Shown here: positions 1-9,900 of the stretch, one piece after another
Position numbering within the stretch: the stretch's first letter is position 1
Layout: every line of letters begins with the position of its first letter
Source of the DNA: Janthinobacterium sp. 67
GTDB taxonomy: Bacteria; Pseudomonadota; Gammaproteobacteria; Burkholderiales; Burkholderiaceae_D
Assembly (NCBI RefSeq): GCF_002797895.1
Contig: NZ_PGES01000001.1
Span: 2,418,001 to 2,482,000 of the forward strand
Direction of reading: 5' to 3'
DNA: 64,000 nt
The notes under the pieces: generated by a model
The model's database searches: none
Seen by the model: the letters and a program-made list of their open reading frames with translations, nothing else
What the model was told of the DNA's origin: nothing
Translations under genes and position numbers: made by a program

Positions 1-2
1 CC

Positions 3-1403
3 GACCTGAAAGTGATCGAAGGCGGCAAGCTGGCCCTGATTTCGAACGGCGGCCTGTACGCGAGCCACCCGCTGCCTGAGCGGCTGGGCAAGAAGGCGGA
101 CGACGTGCCGGCGGCCGGCCTGGACAAAGTGCGCCAGGGCCAGCCGTATGAATACGAGGACGGCAAGGGCTACATCCACTTGCTGCAGCCGCTGCACATC
201 CACCCCGACATCGCGCCCTGGAGCGTGGAGCTGAATTTCCCGAAAAGCGTGGCCACGGCCTCGGCGCGCGACCTGATGGTCTATACCCTGATCGTCGCCC
301 TGCTGTGCGCGGCGGCCACGGCAGGTATTCTGATCCTCGTCGTCAACCAGCTGACGCGCCCGCTGCGCACCCTGGGCCGCACCATGACGGATTTGTCGAG
401 CGGCGACGCCGACCTGCGCGTCAAGCTGGAAGTCAAGGGCACGGACGAGCTGGCCATCATCGGCAAGGGTTTCAACCAGTTCGTGGAAAAAATCCACGCC
501 GTGCTGCTGCAAGTGCAGGCGAGCGCCGACAACGTGGCGCGCGCCAGTGCGGAAATTGCGCAAGGCAATAACGACCTGTCGGCCCGCACGGAGCAGCAGG
601 CCAGTTCGCTGGAAGAAACGGCCGCCTCGGTGGAGGAGCTGACGGGCACGGTGAAGGAAAACGCCGACCATGCGCGCCAGGCGAATCAACTGGCAGCCTC
701 CGCATCCAGCGTGGCGCAAAAGAGCGGCGAAGTGGTCGGCAAGGTGATCGAAACGATGACGTCGATTAACGATTCGTCGAACAAGATCGTCGACATCATC
801 AGCGTCATCGACGGCATCGCCTTCCAGACGAATATCCTGGCCCTGAACGCGGCCGTGGAAGCGGCGCGCGCGGGCGAACAGGGGCGCGGTTTCGCCGTCG
901 TCGCCACGGAAGTACGCAACCTGGCGCAACGCTCGGCGGCTGCCGCCAAAGAGATCAAGCTGCTGATCGACGATTCCGTCGGCAAGGTGGCGGCCGGCAG
1001 CAAGCTCGTCGATGAGGCGGGCGCCACCATGGAACAGGTGGTCGACAGCGTGCGCCGTGTCACCGCCATCATGGCCGACATCAGCGTCGCCACCACCGAG
1101 CAAAGCGACGGCATCGCCCAGGTCAACCAGGCGCTGGCGCAGATGGATGGCGTGACGCAGCAGAACGCGGCCCTGGTCGAGGAAGCGGCGGCTGCCGCCG
1201 AAAGCCTGCAGGACCAGGCCAGCCATTTGGCCGACGTGGTCAGCGTGTTCAAGCTGGGTGCACAGCAACAAATGACACCGCAGGCAGTGCTGGCGGTGAC
1301 CAAAGTAGCGCCGCCAGCCCGGCGCCTTGCCCCGGTCAAGCCGGCGCCCGCGGAAAGAACGGCAGCCAAGGCGCCGGCCGGTGATGACTGGGAAGAGTTT
1401 TAA
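3..1403 (+). CDS. Methyl-accepting chemotaxis protein, 5' end outside window
   Basis: Inner-membrane chemoreceptor that passes ligand signals to CheA/CheW. The frame is open to the window edge, so the first transmembrane helix and most of the periplasmic sensor are missing. The visible part holds the end of a Cache-like periplasmic domain (about residues 1-90), a transmembrane helix (about 93-113), a HAMP domain (about 114-166) and a long coiled-coil signalling domain. The domain has the highly conserved hairpin tip ([19 protein letters not shown], near residue 270-288). The protein ends in DDWEEF after an Ala/Pro-rich linker, which resembles the NWETF-type tether that docks CheR and CheB in other receptors. 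A GTG at 12 lies in frame but is not a credible start, because a receptor needs the upstream membrane segment. The ligand cannot be told. Confidence 0.95.
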   Translation, partial: DLKVIEGGKLALISNGGLYASHPLPERLGKKADDVPAAGLDKVRQGQPYEYEDGKGYIHLLQPLHIHPDIAPWSVELNFPKSVATASARDLMVYTLIVALLCAAATAGILILVVNQLTRPLRTLGRTMTDLSSGDADLRVKLEVKGTDELAIIGKGFNQFVEKIHAVLLQVQASADNVARASAEIAQGNNDLSARTEQQASSLEETAASVEELTGTVKENADHARQANQLAASASSVAQKSGEVVGKVIETMTSINDSSNKIVDIISVIDGIAFQTNILALNAAVEAARAGEQGRGFAVVATEVRNLAQRSAAAAKEIKLLIDDSVGKVAAGSKLVDEAGATMEQVVDSVRRVTAIMADISVATTEQSDGIAQVNQALAQMDGVTQQNAALVEEAAAAAESLQDQASHLADVVSVFKLGAQQQMTPQAVLAVTKVAPPARRLAPVKPAPAERTAAKAPAGDDWEEF

Positions 1404-1690
1404 GCCAGCAACGTGCGCATCGACAAGCTGAACCTGTCCATCCCCGCGTATAGCTTCAACGTCACGGGACCTGGCGTGCCATAGGGGAAGGAGGACGGCA
1501 AACACAATGCTGCATCGAATATGAAGGCGGCGCCAGCTGCCCGCTCGACGAAGGCATGCGCCCGGCGCAAACCATCAAGGGTGGCATCTTCTTGCGCGAC
1601 AACAATCTCTACACCTTCTCGCATAACGGCAGCAGTTATGTGCCCGACATGCTGTACGTAAAAAATAAGCGCTGGACTTGCTGCGGCGCT
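1404..1690 (+). pseudogene. Remnant of an unidentified gene
   Basis: This stretch of about 375 bases before the next gene has no intact gene. Two pieces of protein-like translation occur in different frames. The first, directly after the chemoreceptor stop, reads about 26 residues (includes RIDKLNLSIPAYSFNV) and ends at TAG 1482-1484. The second, another frame from about 1499, is rich in Cys, Tyr and Asn (includes CIEYEGGASCPLDEG and LRDNNLYTFSHNGSSYV) and lacks a plausible start. Together they look like a small exported protein broken by at least one frameshift. I do not recognise the family. It could also be chance open reading in GC-rich DNA, although the amino-acid mix is unlike that of typical shadow frames. 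Confidence 0.35.
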
Positions 1691-1779
1691 CACGGCCTCG
1701 AGTCCGTCGGCGACGGTAGGTGTAGAATCGGACGGACATTGCAAAAGCACAAAGCTATCCTGTTTAAAAGGAGCTTGTC

Positions 1780-2808
1780 ATGTCGCCCAACGCTTTCTCC
1801 CTGCCGTCCGACGCCGCGCTGGCCACCCTGCTACAGCCGCAGGACAGCGCTGTCACCCCCATCGAAGGCTTGCGGCGCCTGCGCGACGCGGGGCTGGACC
1901 AGCTGCCCCTGCCCGGCCACGGCGCCACCTTGCGGCGCTGGCAAATGCTGGCCGCCATCGCCGCCATCGACCTCTCCCTGCTCAAGCTGTATGAAGGCCA
2001 TACGGATGCGCTCGCCATCCTGGCGGAACTCGGTGGCCCCGGCGTGCCGGCCGGCGGCAGCTGGGGCGTCTGGTGCGCGGACGTACCGGACGCGCGCGTG
2101 CGCTTGCGGCAGATGGCAGACGGCCGCCATGTGCTCGATGGACGCAAGGCCTGGTGTTCCGGCGCGCATGGCCTCGGCCATGCCTTGGTCAGTTGCTGGA
2201 ACGACGATCACCAGGCTTGCCTTGCCACCGTAGACTTGTCGCAGCCTGGCGTGCACGTCACGGACGAAGGCTGGCAAGCCGTCGGCATGCGTGCCTGTGC
2301 CAGCGTGGACGTGACTTTTTCCGCCGCGCGCGCCTTTCCCGTCGGTACGCCAGGCGCCTATCCGAGCCGCCCCGGCTACTGGCATGGCGGCGCCGGCATC
2401 GCGGCCGCCTGGTATGGCGCCGCCTGCGCCATCGCCGGCCACCTGCATGCGCGCGCGCAGCACGCCGCCCCCGATCCCGTGCGCCTGGCGCAACTGGGCC
2501 AGATCGACTGCGCCTTGCGCGCCGCCGGTGCCCTGCTGCGCGAAGGCGCCGCCGAGATCGACGCGCATCCGCAACGCGACGCCACGGGCCTGGCGCTGCG
2601 CCTGCGCCTGGCCGTGGAAGACGCCGCCACCCTGGTGCTGCACCTGGCCACGCGGGCGCTGGGCGCCGGCCCATTGTGCCGCGACGCCCATTTCGCGCGT
2701 CTGGCGGCCGACCTGCCAGTCTTTCTGCGCCAGAGTCATGCGGAACGCGACCAGGCCGTGCTGGGCGGCATCGTCGCCGGCGCGGAAGAACATCCGTGGA
2801 AGCTGTGA
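1780..2808 (+). CDS. Acyl-CoA dehydrogenase-like flavoprotein
   Basis: Predicted soluble FAD-dependent protein of 342 residues related to the acyl-CoA dehydrogenase superfamily, somewhat shorter than the usual 380 or so. The middle beta domain is visible around residues 90-190 (SWGVWCADV, then DGRKAWCSGAHG, which matches the family's G-x-K-x-[WF]-x-[ST]-[GS]-A pattern). A helical C-terminal bundle follows, with an R/D-rich end (RDAHFARLAADLPVFLRQ). I cannot place the catalytic glutamate of the classical enzymes, so the substrate and even dehydrogenase activity are uncertain. The start is supported by AAAGGAG 1768-1774 upstream of the ATG. It stands alone, followed directly by the insertion sequence. 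Confidence 0.8.
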   Translation: MSPNAFSLPSDAALATLLQPQDSAVTPIEGLRRLRDAGLDQLPLPGHGATLRRWQMLAAIAAIDLSLLKLYEGHTDALAILAELGGPGVPAGGSWGVWCADVPDARVRLRQMADGRHVLDGRKAWCSGAHGLGHALVSCWNDDHQACLATVDLSQPGVHVTDEGWQAVGMRACASVDVTFSAARAFPVGTPGAYPSRPGYWHGGAGIAAAWYGAACAIAGHLHARAQHAAPDPVRLAQLGQIDCALRAAGALLREGAAEIDAHPQRDATGLALRLRLAVEDAATLVLHLATRALGAGPLCRDAHFARLAADLPVFLRQSHAERDQAVLGGIVAGAEEHPWKL

Positions 2809-2819
2809 CGCGCGCGGAC

Positions 2820-2827
2820 AAAAAAAT
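2820..2827. repeat. Left target-site duplication of the IS
   Basis: AAAAAAAT immediately outside the left inverted repeat. It is identical to 3888-3895 and marks the insertion point. Confidence 0.9.
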
Positions 2828-2852
2828 GGCTCTGTCATCGGCAAGTAGGGGA
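2828..2852 (+). repeat. Left terminal inverted repeat of the IS
   Basis: Begins GGCTCTGTCATCGGCA. It matches the reverse complement of 3863-3887 (GGCTATGTCACCGTCA) at most positions. Confidence 0.9.
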
Positions 2853-2916
2853 AATGCCGGAATCTTCCTGTGGCCGTGCTGTCTGACTCTGCATACTCAC
2901 TCTGCGGGAGCCAATC

Positions 2917-3885
2917 ATGCGGCCAGCCGAATGGATCACCTTGATTGCGCAGTTTGTCCGGTTGAGCCAACGCCAGCGGCATATGGGCATTGCCCTGCTG
3001 CATGGCAACTCGCCACACGACGCGACCATCGCGCTGCTGGAAAGCGTGGCCCAGCCGCGATTGGCCTGTCCCGCCTGCCATTCAGACCACTTGCACCGGC
3101 ACGGCCATGCGCACGGACTGCAGCGCTACCGCTGCGTTCCCTGCGGGCGCACCTTCAATGCCTTGACGGGCACTGCGCTGGCGCGCTTGCGCCACAAGAC
3201 CTTGTGGCTCGCCTATGCCAATTGCCTGCTGGCATCGGATTCCGTGCGCAAGGCGGCATTGCAGCTGGGCGTGCACCGCAATACCACCTTTCGCTGGCGC
3301 CACCGGTTTTTATCGTTGGCAAAGACGGACCGGCCGCATGGCCTGCATGGCATCGCTGAGGCCGACGAGTTATATCTGCTGGAATCGGAAAAGGGGTCCA
3401 GAACAATGACGCGTCCGGCCCGCCGCCGGGGCGGCCATGCCCACAAGCGCGGCATATCGAACGAACAGGTCTGCATCCTGGTGGCGCGCGACCGCACGGG
3501 CCAGACGCTCGATTTCGTCACGGGCAAAGGAGCGCTAACCAAGGCGCAGTTGCACCACTGTTTGTTGCCCATGATCGACAAGGATGTCTTGCTGGTCACC
3601 GACGGCCATGCCGCCTACCGGGCTTTTGCCCGGGAAGCGGGCATCAGTCATCACGCCGTCAACTTGCGCGCCGGCATCCGCGTGCAGGGCGCCGCCCATG
3701 TGCAGAACGTCAATGCGTATCACAGCCGATTGCGACAATGGCTGGGGCCGTTTCATGGCGTGGCGACGCGCCACCTGCCGAACTACCTGGGGTGGCGCTG
3801 GATCCTCGACGCCGGGCGCATCCGTTCGCCGGAAACGTTATTGAAGGCAACACTGGGCGCATTCCCACATCTGACGGTGACATAG
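2917..3885 (+). CDS. IS1595-family transposase
   Basis: DDE-type transposase of 322 residues that moves the surrounding element. The N-terminal zinc ribbon is clear: CPAC near residue 51 and CVPC near residue 75. A helix-turn-helix-like segment (VRKAALQLGVHRNTTFRW) follows near residue 108. The catalytic core has the first acidic cluster EADELYLLE (about 147-155) and the second aspartate in LVTDGHAAY (about 226-234). At the third position the usual Glu appears replaced in the NVNAYHSRL context, as reported for some IS1595 subgroups. Length is normal for the family and the frame is intact. The TAG stop lies inside the right inverted repeat. Confidence 0.93.
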   Translation: MRPAEWITLIAQFVRLSQRQRHMGIALLHGNSPHDATIALLESVAQPRLACPACHSDHLHRHGHAHGLQRYRCVPCGRTFNALTGTALARLRHKTLWLAYANCLLASDSVRKAALQLGVHRNTTFRWRHRFLSLAKTDRPHGLHGIAEADELYLLESEKGSRTMTRPARRRGGHAHKRGISNEQVCILVARDRTGQTLDFVTGKGALTKAQLHHCLLPMIDKDVLLVTDGHAAYRAFAREAGISHHAVNLRAGIRVQGAAHVQNVNAYHSRLRQWLGPFHGVATRHLPNYLGWRWILDAGRIRSPETLLKATLGAFPHLTVT

Positions 3886-3887
3886 CC
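3863..3887 (-). repeat. Right terminal inverted repeat of the IS
   Basis: Inverted partner of 2828-2852. The transposase stop codon (3883-3885) is embedded in it. Confidence 0.9.
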
Positions 3888-3895
3888 AAAAAAAT
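3888..3895. repeat. Right target-site duplication of the IS
   Basis: AAAAAAAT, identical to the left copy. Read on the minus strand it is also the U-tract of the terminator of the autotransporter gene. Confidence 0.9.
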
Positions 3896-3921
3896 CGCCG
3901 GACCGGATGAACTCCGGGCCG
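3888..3921 (-). terminator. Rho-independent terminator of the autotransporter gene
   Basis: On the minus strand, about 23 bases after the autotransporter stop, a stem GGCCCGGA / TCCGGTCC with loop GTTCA (one internal mismatch) is followed by GGCGA and seven T. The T-run is the IS target duplication, so the element landed in the terminator's U-tract and left a full copy on this side. Confidence 0.75.
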
Positions 3922-3943
3922 TCGATCAGTGCTGGCTGACTGA

Positions 3944-6900
3944 TTACTTCAATGGCATGGCGATGCCGAACATCACCGACTGGGTACGCCCGCTATCGAT
4001 GTTCAGATTGCTGTTGTAGTCCAGGGTGAGGGTCATGCCGTTCGACAGCAGCAGCTTGACGCCCAGCCCCGCCGTCCAGTTGCCCGTCTGCTGCGGTACC
4101 GTGCGGATCACGTACACGGGGCCGTCGGCCACTAGGTCGGCATATGCCAGGCGCGCATCGTCGGCACCCTGGAACTGGTGGCGATACTCGAGCCGCGCGC
4201 GCGGGAACCACGTGCCCAGGCCACCCACATAGATGCCCTCGGCCCGCACGCCGAGCGCGCCGATGCGCGAACGCACGGTCTGCTTGAAGTAGCTCAGGGC
4301 GTTGATGCCGCTGGCCTTTTCCGTGTACGGATCAAGTTTGGCCGACATCAGTTCCACTCGGCCGTAGGGCGACCACATCCAGGTGTCGTGGCGCATCTCG
4401 ATGCCGCCAACCAGCGCGCCGAAGACCTGCTTGCCATCGCGCTCGCCCGTGGCGAAACCGCTGCCATCGCTGAGGTAGCGCGACGCGTCGTACTGCAAAG
4501 TGCCGTAGCCGAGCACGCCGTCGAGGAAGACACCCTTGCTCGGACGCAGGCTGCCATACACGGCCGCGACGGCGCTGTCGGCCGTGCTGCGGCTGCCGTT
4601 CTGGCCCACGTCGCTGCGGTCATGGCTGAAGCCGGCGCCCACGCCCAGGGTCGCCAGGTCGCTGAGACGGTAATCGCCGCCCACGCTCACGCCGTTGGTG
4701 CGGAAACGGAAGCCCGTCTCGCGGCCATTCACATAGTGCTGGCCGAAGTCGACCGCGCCACCGAGCCACAGAGACAAGGCCTGCTTCTGCGTGTCGGGTT
4801 TTTGCGGCATGTCCGGCAAGCCGCTGGTGGCACCGCTGACGTCCACCTGCTGCCGCGCATCGCTGCTGAAACCAGCGGCTGGCTGGCGCAAGGCCGCCTT
4901 GCGCATGAACGGTTTCACGGCCGTGCCAAACACGCGGTCCGCTTCGTCCGCCTGCCAGCGCGCCAGCGCCGCCGTCGGGTTGCCGCTGTCGTTCGGCGGC
5001 GTCAGGCTCAGGCCAAAGCTCGAGCGTCCCCAGCCATCGCCATGCAGGCTTTCCAGGCGCTGCGTGAAGTTCGACAGCTGTGCGCTGGCAAAGCGCCGCG
5101 CCGCATCGGCTTGCGCCGCCTGCAGGCCGATCACTTCCGGATCGACCGACGGGTCGCGCCGCGCCGTCACCGTCACGTTGACGACGCCCGGCTTCGAGGT
5201 GGCGAAGGCATTGCTGAGGGTATAGCTGACGACGGCCGCGCCGGCGAACTTGCCCGAGGCCGCAAAGCTCAGCTGGTACGACGGCTTGCCGGCCGTGCCC
5301 ACATCGCGCACCACCACCTTGCCCGCTTCCGCCGGCGCCACGCTCAGCACATTCGCCGCCGTAAACGGGCCACCGGTGGCGCCCGCCGTCAGGTCGACAG
5401 TGACCGTCAGGCCAGCCACCACGGTGACGCTCTGGCTGAGCACTTGCGGCATCGGATTGACGGTGATGGTCGATTTCACCGGCGCCGACGTGCCGAACAC
5501 GTTCGACACGGTGTAGCCGATGCTGATCTCGCCGCTGGTGTTGATGCCTGGCGTGTAGACGATGTCCATGCCGCTGACCGCTGCCGTGCCGCTGGCAGGC
5601 TGCGTCGTGATGGCCACGGCCGTGAATGGGCCGCCCGTGGCGCCTTCCGTCACGGGCAAGGTCACGGGCGTGCCGGCCAATACCGTCGCCGTCTTGGCGA
5701 CAGGTGCCGGCACCGGTTGCGGCGCCACCACAAGGCTGAACGTGGCCGGAGCCGATACGCCGCCAGGGCCCGTCAGCGTATAGCTGAAGCTGTCCGGACC
5801 AAAGTAATCCTTGTTCGGCGTGTAGGTGACGATGAAGCGGCTGACAGCGGGAGCCGCGGCAGCGATGCCCCGCGCCAGGCCGGCCATGCGCGCCGACGAA
5901 ACGATATCGACCCGTCCATGGCTGGGCGGCGTGACGATCGTCACTGCCGTGATGGGGCTGCCGTCGGTTGCATCAATAGTCAGGCTCACTTCCTGGTTCG
6001 CCGAGATGGTCGCCGCTTCATTGGCCACGGCCGGCGGTGCCTGGTTCACCTGCAGGGTCAAGGCATGCTGCACAGTGAACTGATGCGCGTCCTTCGCCTG
6101 CAAGATGAAGTTGTAGCTGCCCGCCACCGTCGGCGTGCCGCTGACGGTGCCGGTCGCCGCATCGAGCACCAGGCCGGTCGGCAAGGCGCCGCCGCTCACC
6201 GAATACGCATACGGCGCCACGCCGCCGCCTGCCGTGAATGGCTGGCTGTACGCATCGCCGGCGCGGATCGCCGCCAAGCTGGCCGGCGTCAGGGTCAGGG
6301 TTGGCGCAGCGACGGCCAGGGTATAACTGTTGGTGGCGCTGAACGGCGCCCCCACGCCCGTGCTGCTGTCCGTGACCTTGATGCTGACAGGGAAGCTGCC
6401 CGCCACATTGGTGGTGCCGGACAGCACGCCGGTCGCCGCATTCAGGGTCATGCCGGCAGGCAAGGTGCCGCTGCTGATGCTGAAGGTATGCGGCGCCGTG
6501 CCGCCCGCCGCCGTGAGGGTTGTGGTATAGGCCAACTCCGCCGTTGGATTGGGCAGGCTGGCTGGCGTCAGGCTGACCGTGGCTGACGCGACAGTCAGCG
6601 TATAAGCTTGCGTGCCGGTGAACTGGTGGGCATCTTCCGCCTGCACGGTCAACGTAAAACTGCCGGCCGCCGTCGGCGTGCCACTGAGCAAACCGCTGCC
6701 GTTCAGGGTCAAGCCCGCAGGCAGGTTGCCGCTCGACACCGTATAGGCATACGGAGCGACGCCGCCGCTGGCCGTCAATTGCTGACTGTAAAGCGTGGCG
6801 ACTGTCGCCGCCGGCAAGGTGCTTGGCGTCACCGTGATGGCGGGCGCGCCAACGGCCAAGGTATAGCTGTTGGTGGCGCTGAACGGCGCGCCCGTCCCCG

Positions 6901-9900
6901 TGCTGCTGTCGCTAACCTTGATGCTGACAGGGAAGCTGCCGGCCACATTGGTCGTACCGGACAATACGCCCGTGGATGCGTTCAGGCTCAAGCCTGCAGG
7001 CAGGCTGCCGCTGGCCAGGCTATAGGTGTACGGCGCCGTACCGCCCGCCGCCGTCAGCGTCGCCGTGTAAACAGCTTCCGCCGTCGGATTGGGCAAGGTC
7101 GCTGGCGTCAGGCTGACATTGGCCGATGACACCACCAGAGTATAGCTTTGCGCGCCGGTGAACTGGTGCGCATCTTCCGCCTGCACGGTCAAGGTGACGC
7201 TGCCGGCCGCCGTCGGCGTGCCGCCGAGCAGACCGCTGCCGCTCAGGGTCAGGCCCGCTGGCAGGCTGCCGCCCGACACCGTAAAGGCATACGGGGCGAT
7301 GCCGCCACTGGCCGTCAATTGCTGGCTGTATGCGGTGGCCACTTTTGGCGCCGCCAGCGTTGCCGGAGTCACCGCGATGGTCGGCGCGGCAACGCTCAAG
7401 GTATAGCTGTTGGTGGCGCTGAATGGCGCCCCCGTGCCCGTGCTGCTGTCGGTCACCTTGATGCTGACAGGGAAGCTGCCGGCCACATTGGTCGTCCCCG
7501 ACAATACGCCAGTAGATGCATTCAGGGTCAAGCCCGCAGGCAAGGTGCCGCTGCTGATGCTGAAGGTGTATGGCGCCGTGCCGCCCGTCACCGTCAGGGG
7601 CGCGGCATATGTCGCTTCCGCTGTCGCATTGGGCAAGGTGGCCGGCGTCAGTGCAACAGTAGGGTTGCCCACCGTTACTGTCACGGTGGCCGGCGGCGAG
7701 GTGCCACTGACATTGGTGGCCTTATAGGTAAAACTGTCAGGGCCGGCATAACCGGGCGTCGGCGTATAGGTGATGCTGGTGCCGCTGGCCGTCGCCGTAC
7801 CATGCGCAGCGGCGGAGGCCACGGCCACCGACGTCGCCGCGCCACCGCCCAAGCTCAACGTGATCGACGTGGGGCCGCTGCCGTAAGCTACCGTGGCGCT
7901 AACGGCGCCGGCAGTCGGCGCACCGGCCGCCACCGTGCCGGAATAGGCGCGCGAGCCCGAATAGGGACCGGCGCCGGTACTGCTGTCGGTCGCTGTGACG
8001 GTAAAGCTGTACGCGCCTGCCGCAGTGGGCGTGCCGGACAGGGTACCGTCCGCTGCCAGGACCAAACCTGCGGGCAGGCTGCCAGCCGTTTTGGCATAGG
8101 TGTACGTACTGGTTCCGCCGCTGGCGGCTATAGTCTGGCTGTAGGCAACACCGGACGTCATCGCCGGCAGGGTCGTCGGTGCGATGCTGATCGTCGGTGC
8201 CGCCACCGTGCCGGAATAGGCGCGCGAGCCCGAATAGGGACCGGCGCCGGTACTGCTGTCGGTCGCTGTGACGGTAAAGCTGTACGCGCCTGCCGCAGTG
8301 GGCGTGCCGGACAGGGTACCGTCCGCTGCCAGGACCAAACCTGCGGGCAGGCTGCCAGCCGTTTTGGCGTAGGTGTACGTACTGGTTCCGCCGCTGGCGG
8401 CTATAGTCTGGCTGTAGGCGACACCGGACGTCATCGCCGGCAGGGTCGTCGGTGCGATGCTGATCGTCGGTGCCGCCACCGTCAGCGAATAGGCACGCGC
8501 GCCGGAATATGGGCCGCTGCCCGTCGAACTGTCCGTTGCCCGCACGGTAAAGTTGAAGACGCCGCCCGCCATCGGCGTACCAGACAGCGCGCCGGTGGCG
8601 GTATTCAGACTCACCCCGGCCGGCAAGGCGCCGGCGCTGATCGCATAGGTGTATGGCGCGATGCCGTTCGCGGCCGTCACGTTCTGACTGTAGGTCGTCC
8701 CTAAGGTCGCTGCTGGCACGGTGCTTGGCGCAATCGTGATGGTGGGTCCGCCGACGGTGATCGTCACGGTGGCCGGTGCTGACGTGCCGCTGCCGTTGGT
8801 AGCGGTATAAGTAAAGCTGTCTGGCCCGCCGTAACCTGCCGTCGGCGTGTAGCTGATGCTCGTGCCGGTGGCAGTCGCCGTGCCATGCGCAGCTGTGGAC
8901 GACACGGCCACCGAGGTCGCGATACCGCCGCTCAGGTTCAGGGTGATCGGATTGGCGCTACTGCCGTACGCCACCGTCGCGCTGACGGCGCCGGCAACGG
9001 GTACCGTCACGTAGGTGAACTGGTCCGCCGCACTGGTGGCGCTGGTGCCGCCCGTCGTGGTCACACGCACATCGACCGTGCCCGTGCCGCTTGGCGCCGT
9101 CGCCGTGATCTGCGTGGCGCTGTTGACGGTAAAGCCCGTCGCCGCCGTGGCGCCGAAGGTCACCGCCGTCGTGCCGCTAAAGCCCGTGCCGGTAATGATG
9201 ACCGTGGCGCCCCCGGCAGTTGTGCCGGAGGTTGGGGAAATACCGCTCACCACCGGTGCGCCCACATACGTAAATTGATCGGCGGCGCTGGTGGCGCTGG
9301 TGCCGCCCGTCGTGGTCACGCGCACATCGACCGTGCCCGTGCCGCTTGGTGCCGTCGCCGTGATCTGCGTGGCGCTGTTGACGGTAAATCCCGTGGCTGC
9401 CGTGGCGCCGAAGGTCACCGCCGTCGTGCCGCTGAAATTCGAACCGGTGATGGTGACCGTGGTGCCGCCCGTCGAGGGACCCGCCGTCGGCGAAATGCTC
9501 GTCACCGTCGGTGTTGCCACGTAGGTGTACTGGTTTGCCGCGCTGGTGGCGCTGGTGCCGCCCGTCGTGGTGACGCGCACGTTCACCGTGCCGGCGCTGC
9601 CCGCTGGCGCCGTCGCCGTGATCTGCGTGGCACTGTTGACCGTGAAACCCGTCGCCGCCGTGGCGCCGAAGGTCACGGCCGTGGTGCCCGTCAAGCCCGT
9701 GCCCGTGATGGTGACGCTGGTGCCGCCGGCGGTAGGCCCTGCCGTCGGCGAAATGCTGGTGACCGTTGGCGCGGGAATATACGTGAACTGGTTGGCGGCG
9801 CCAGTGGCACTGGTGCCGCCAGCCGTGGTAACGGTGACGTTCACGGTGCCTGCGCTGCCGGCCGGTGCCGTCGCCGTGATCTGCGTGGCGCTGTTGACGG

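Larger units (their letters stand above)
2828..3887 (+). mobile_element. Complete IS1595-family insertion sequence (ISSod11-like)
   Basis: A 1060-bp element with one transposase gene, imperfect 25-bp terminal inverted repeats (2828-2852 and 3863-3887, both outer ends reading GGCT.TGTCA inward) and an exact 8-bp direct repeat, AAAAAAAT, on each side (2820-2827 and 3888-3895). An AT-rich 8-bp duplication is known for the IS1595 family. The element looks intact and potentially active. The subgroup assignment rests on the transposase C-terminus (NVNAYHSRL, then LPNYLGWRW). Confidence 0.93.

Noticed and set aside
4178..6586. Long plus-strand open frame (802 codons) opposite the autotransporter gene
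   Set aside because: Composition is extreme in Arg, Gly and His, as expected for an antisense shadow of repeated GC-rich codons. There is no ribosome site and no domain.
7148..8704. Second long plus-strand frame inside the adhesin
   Set aside because: Its internal repeats only mirror the DNA repeats of the minus-strand gene.
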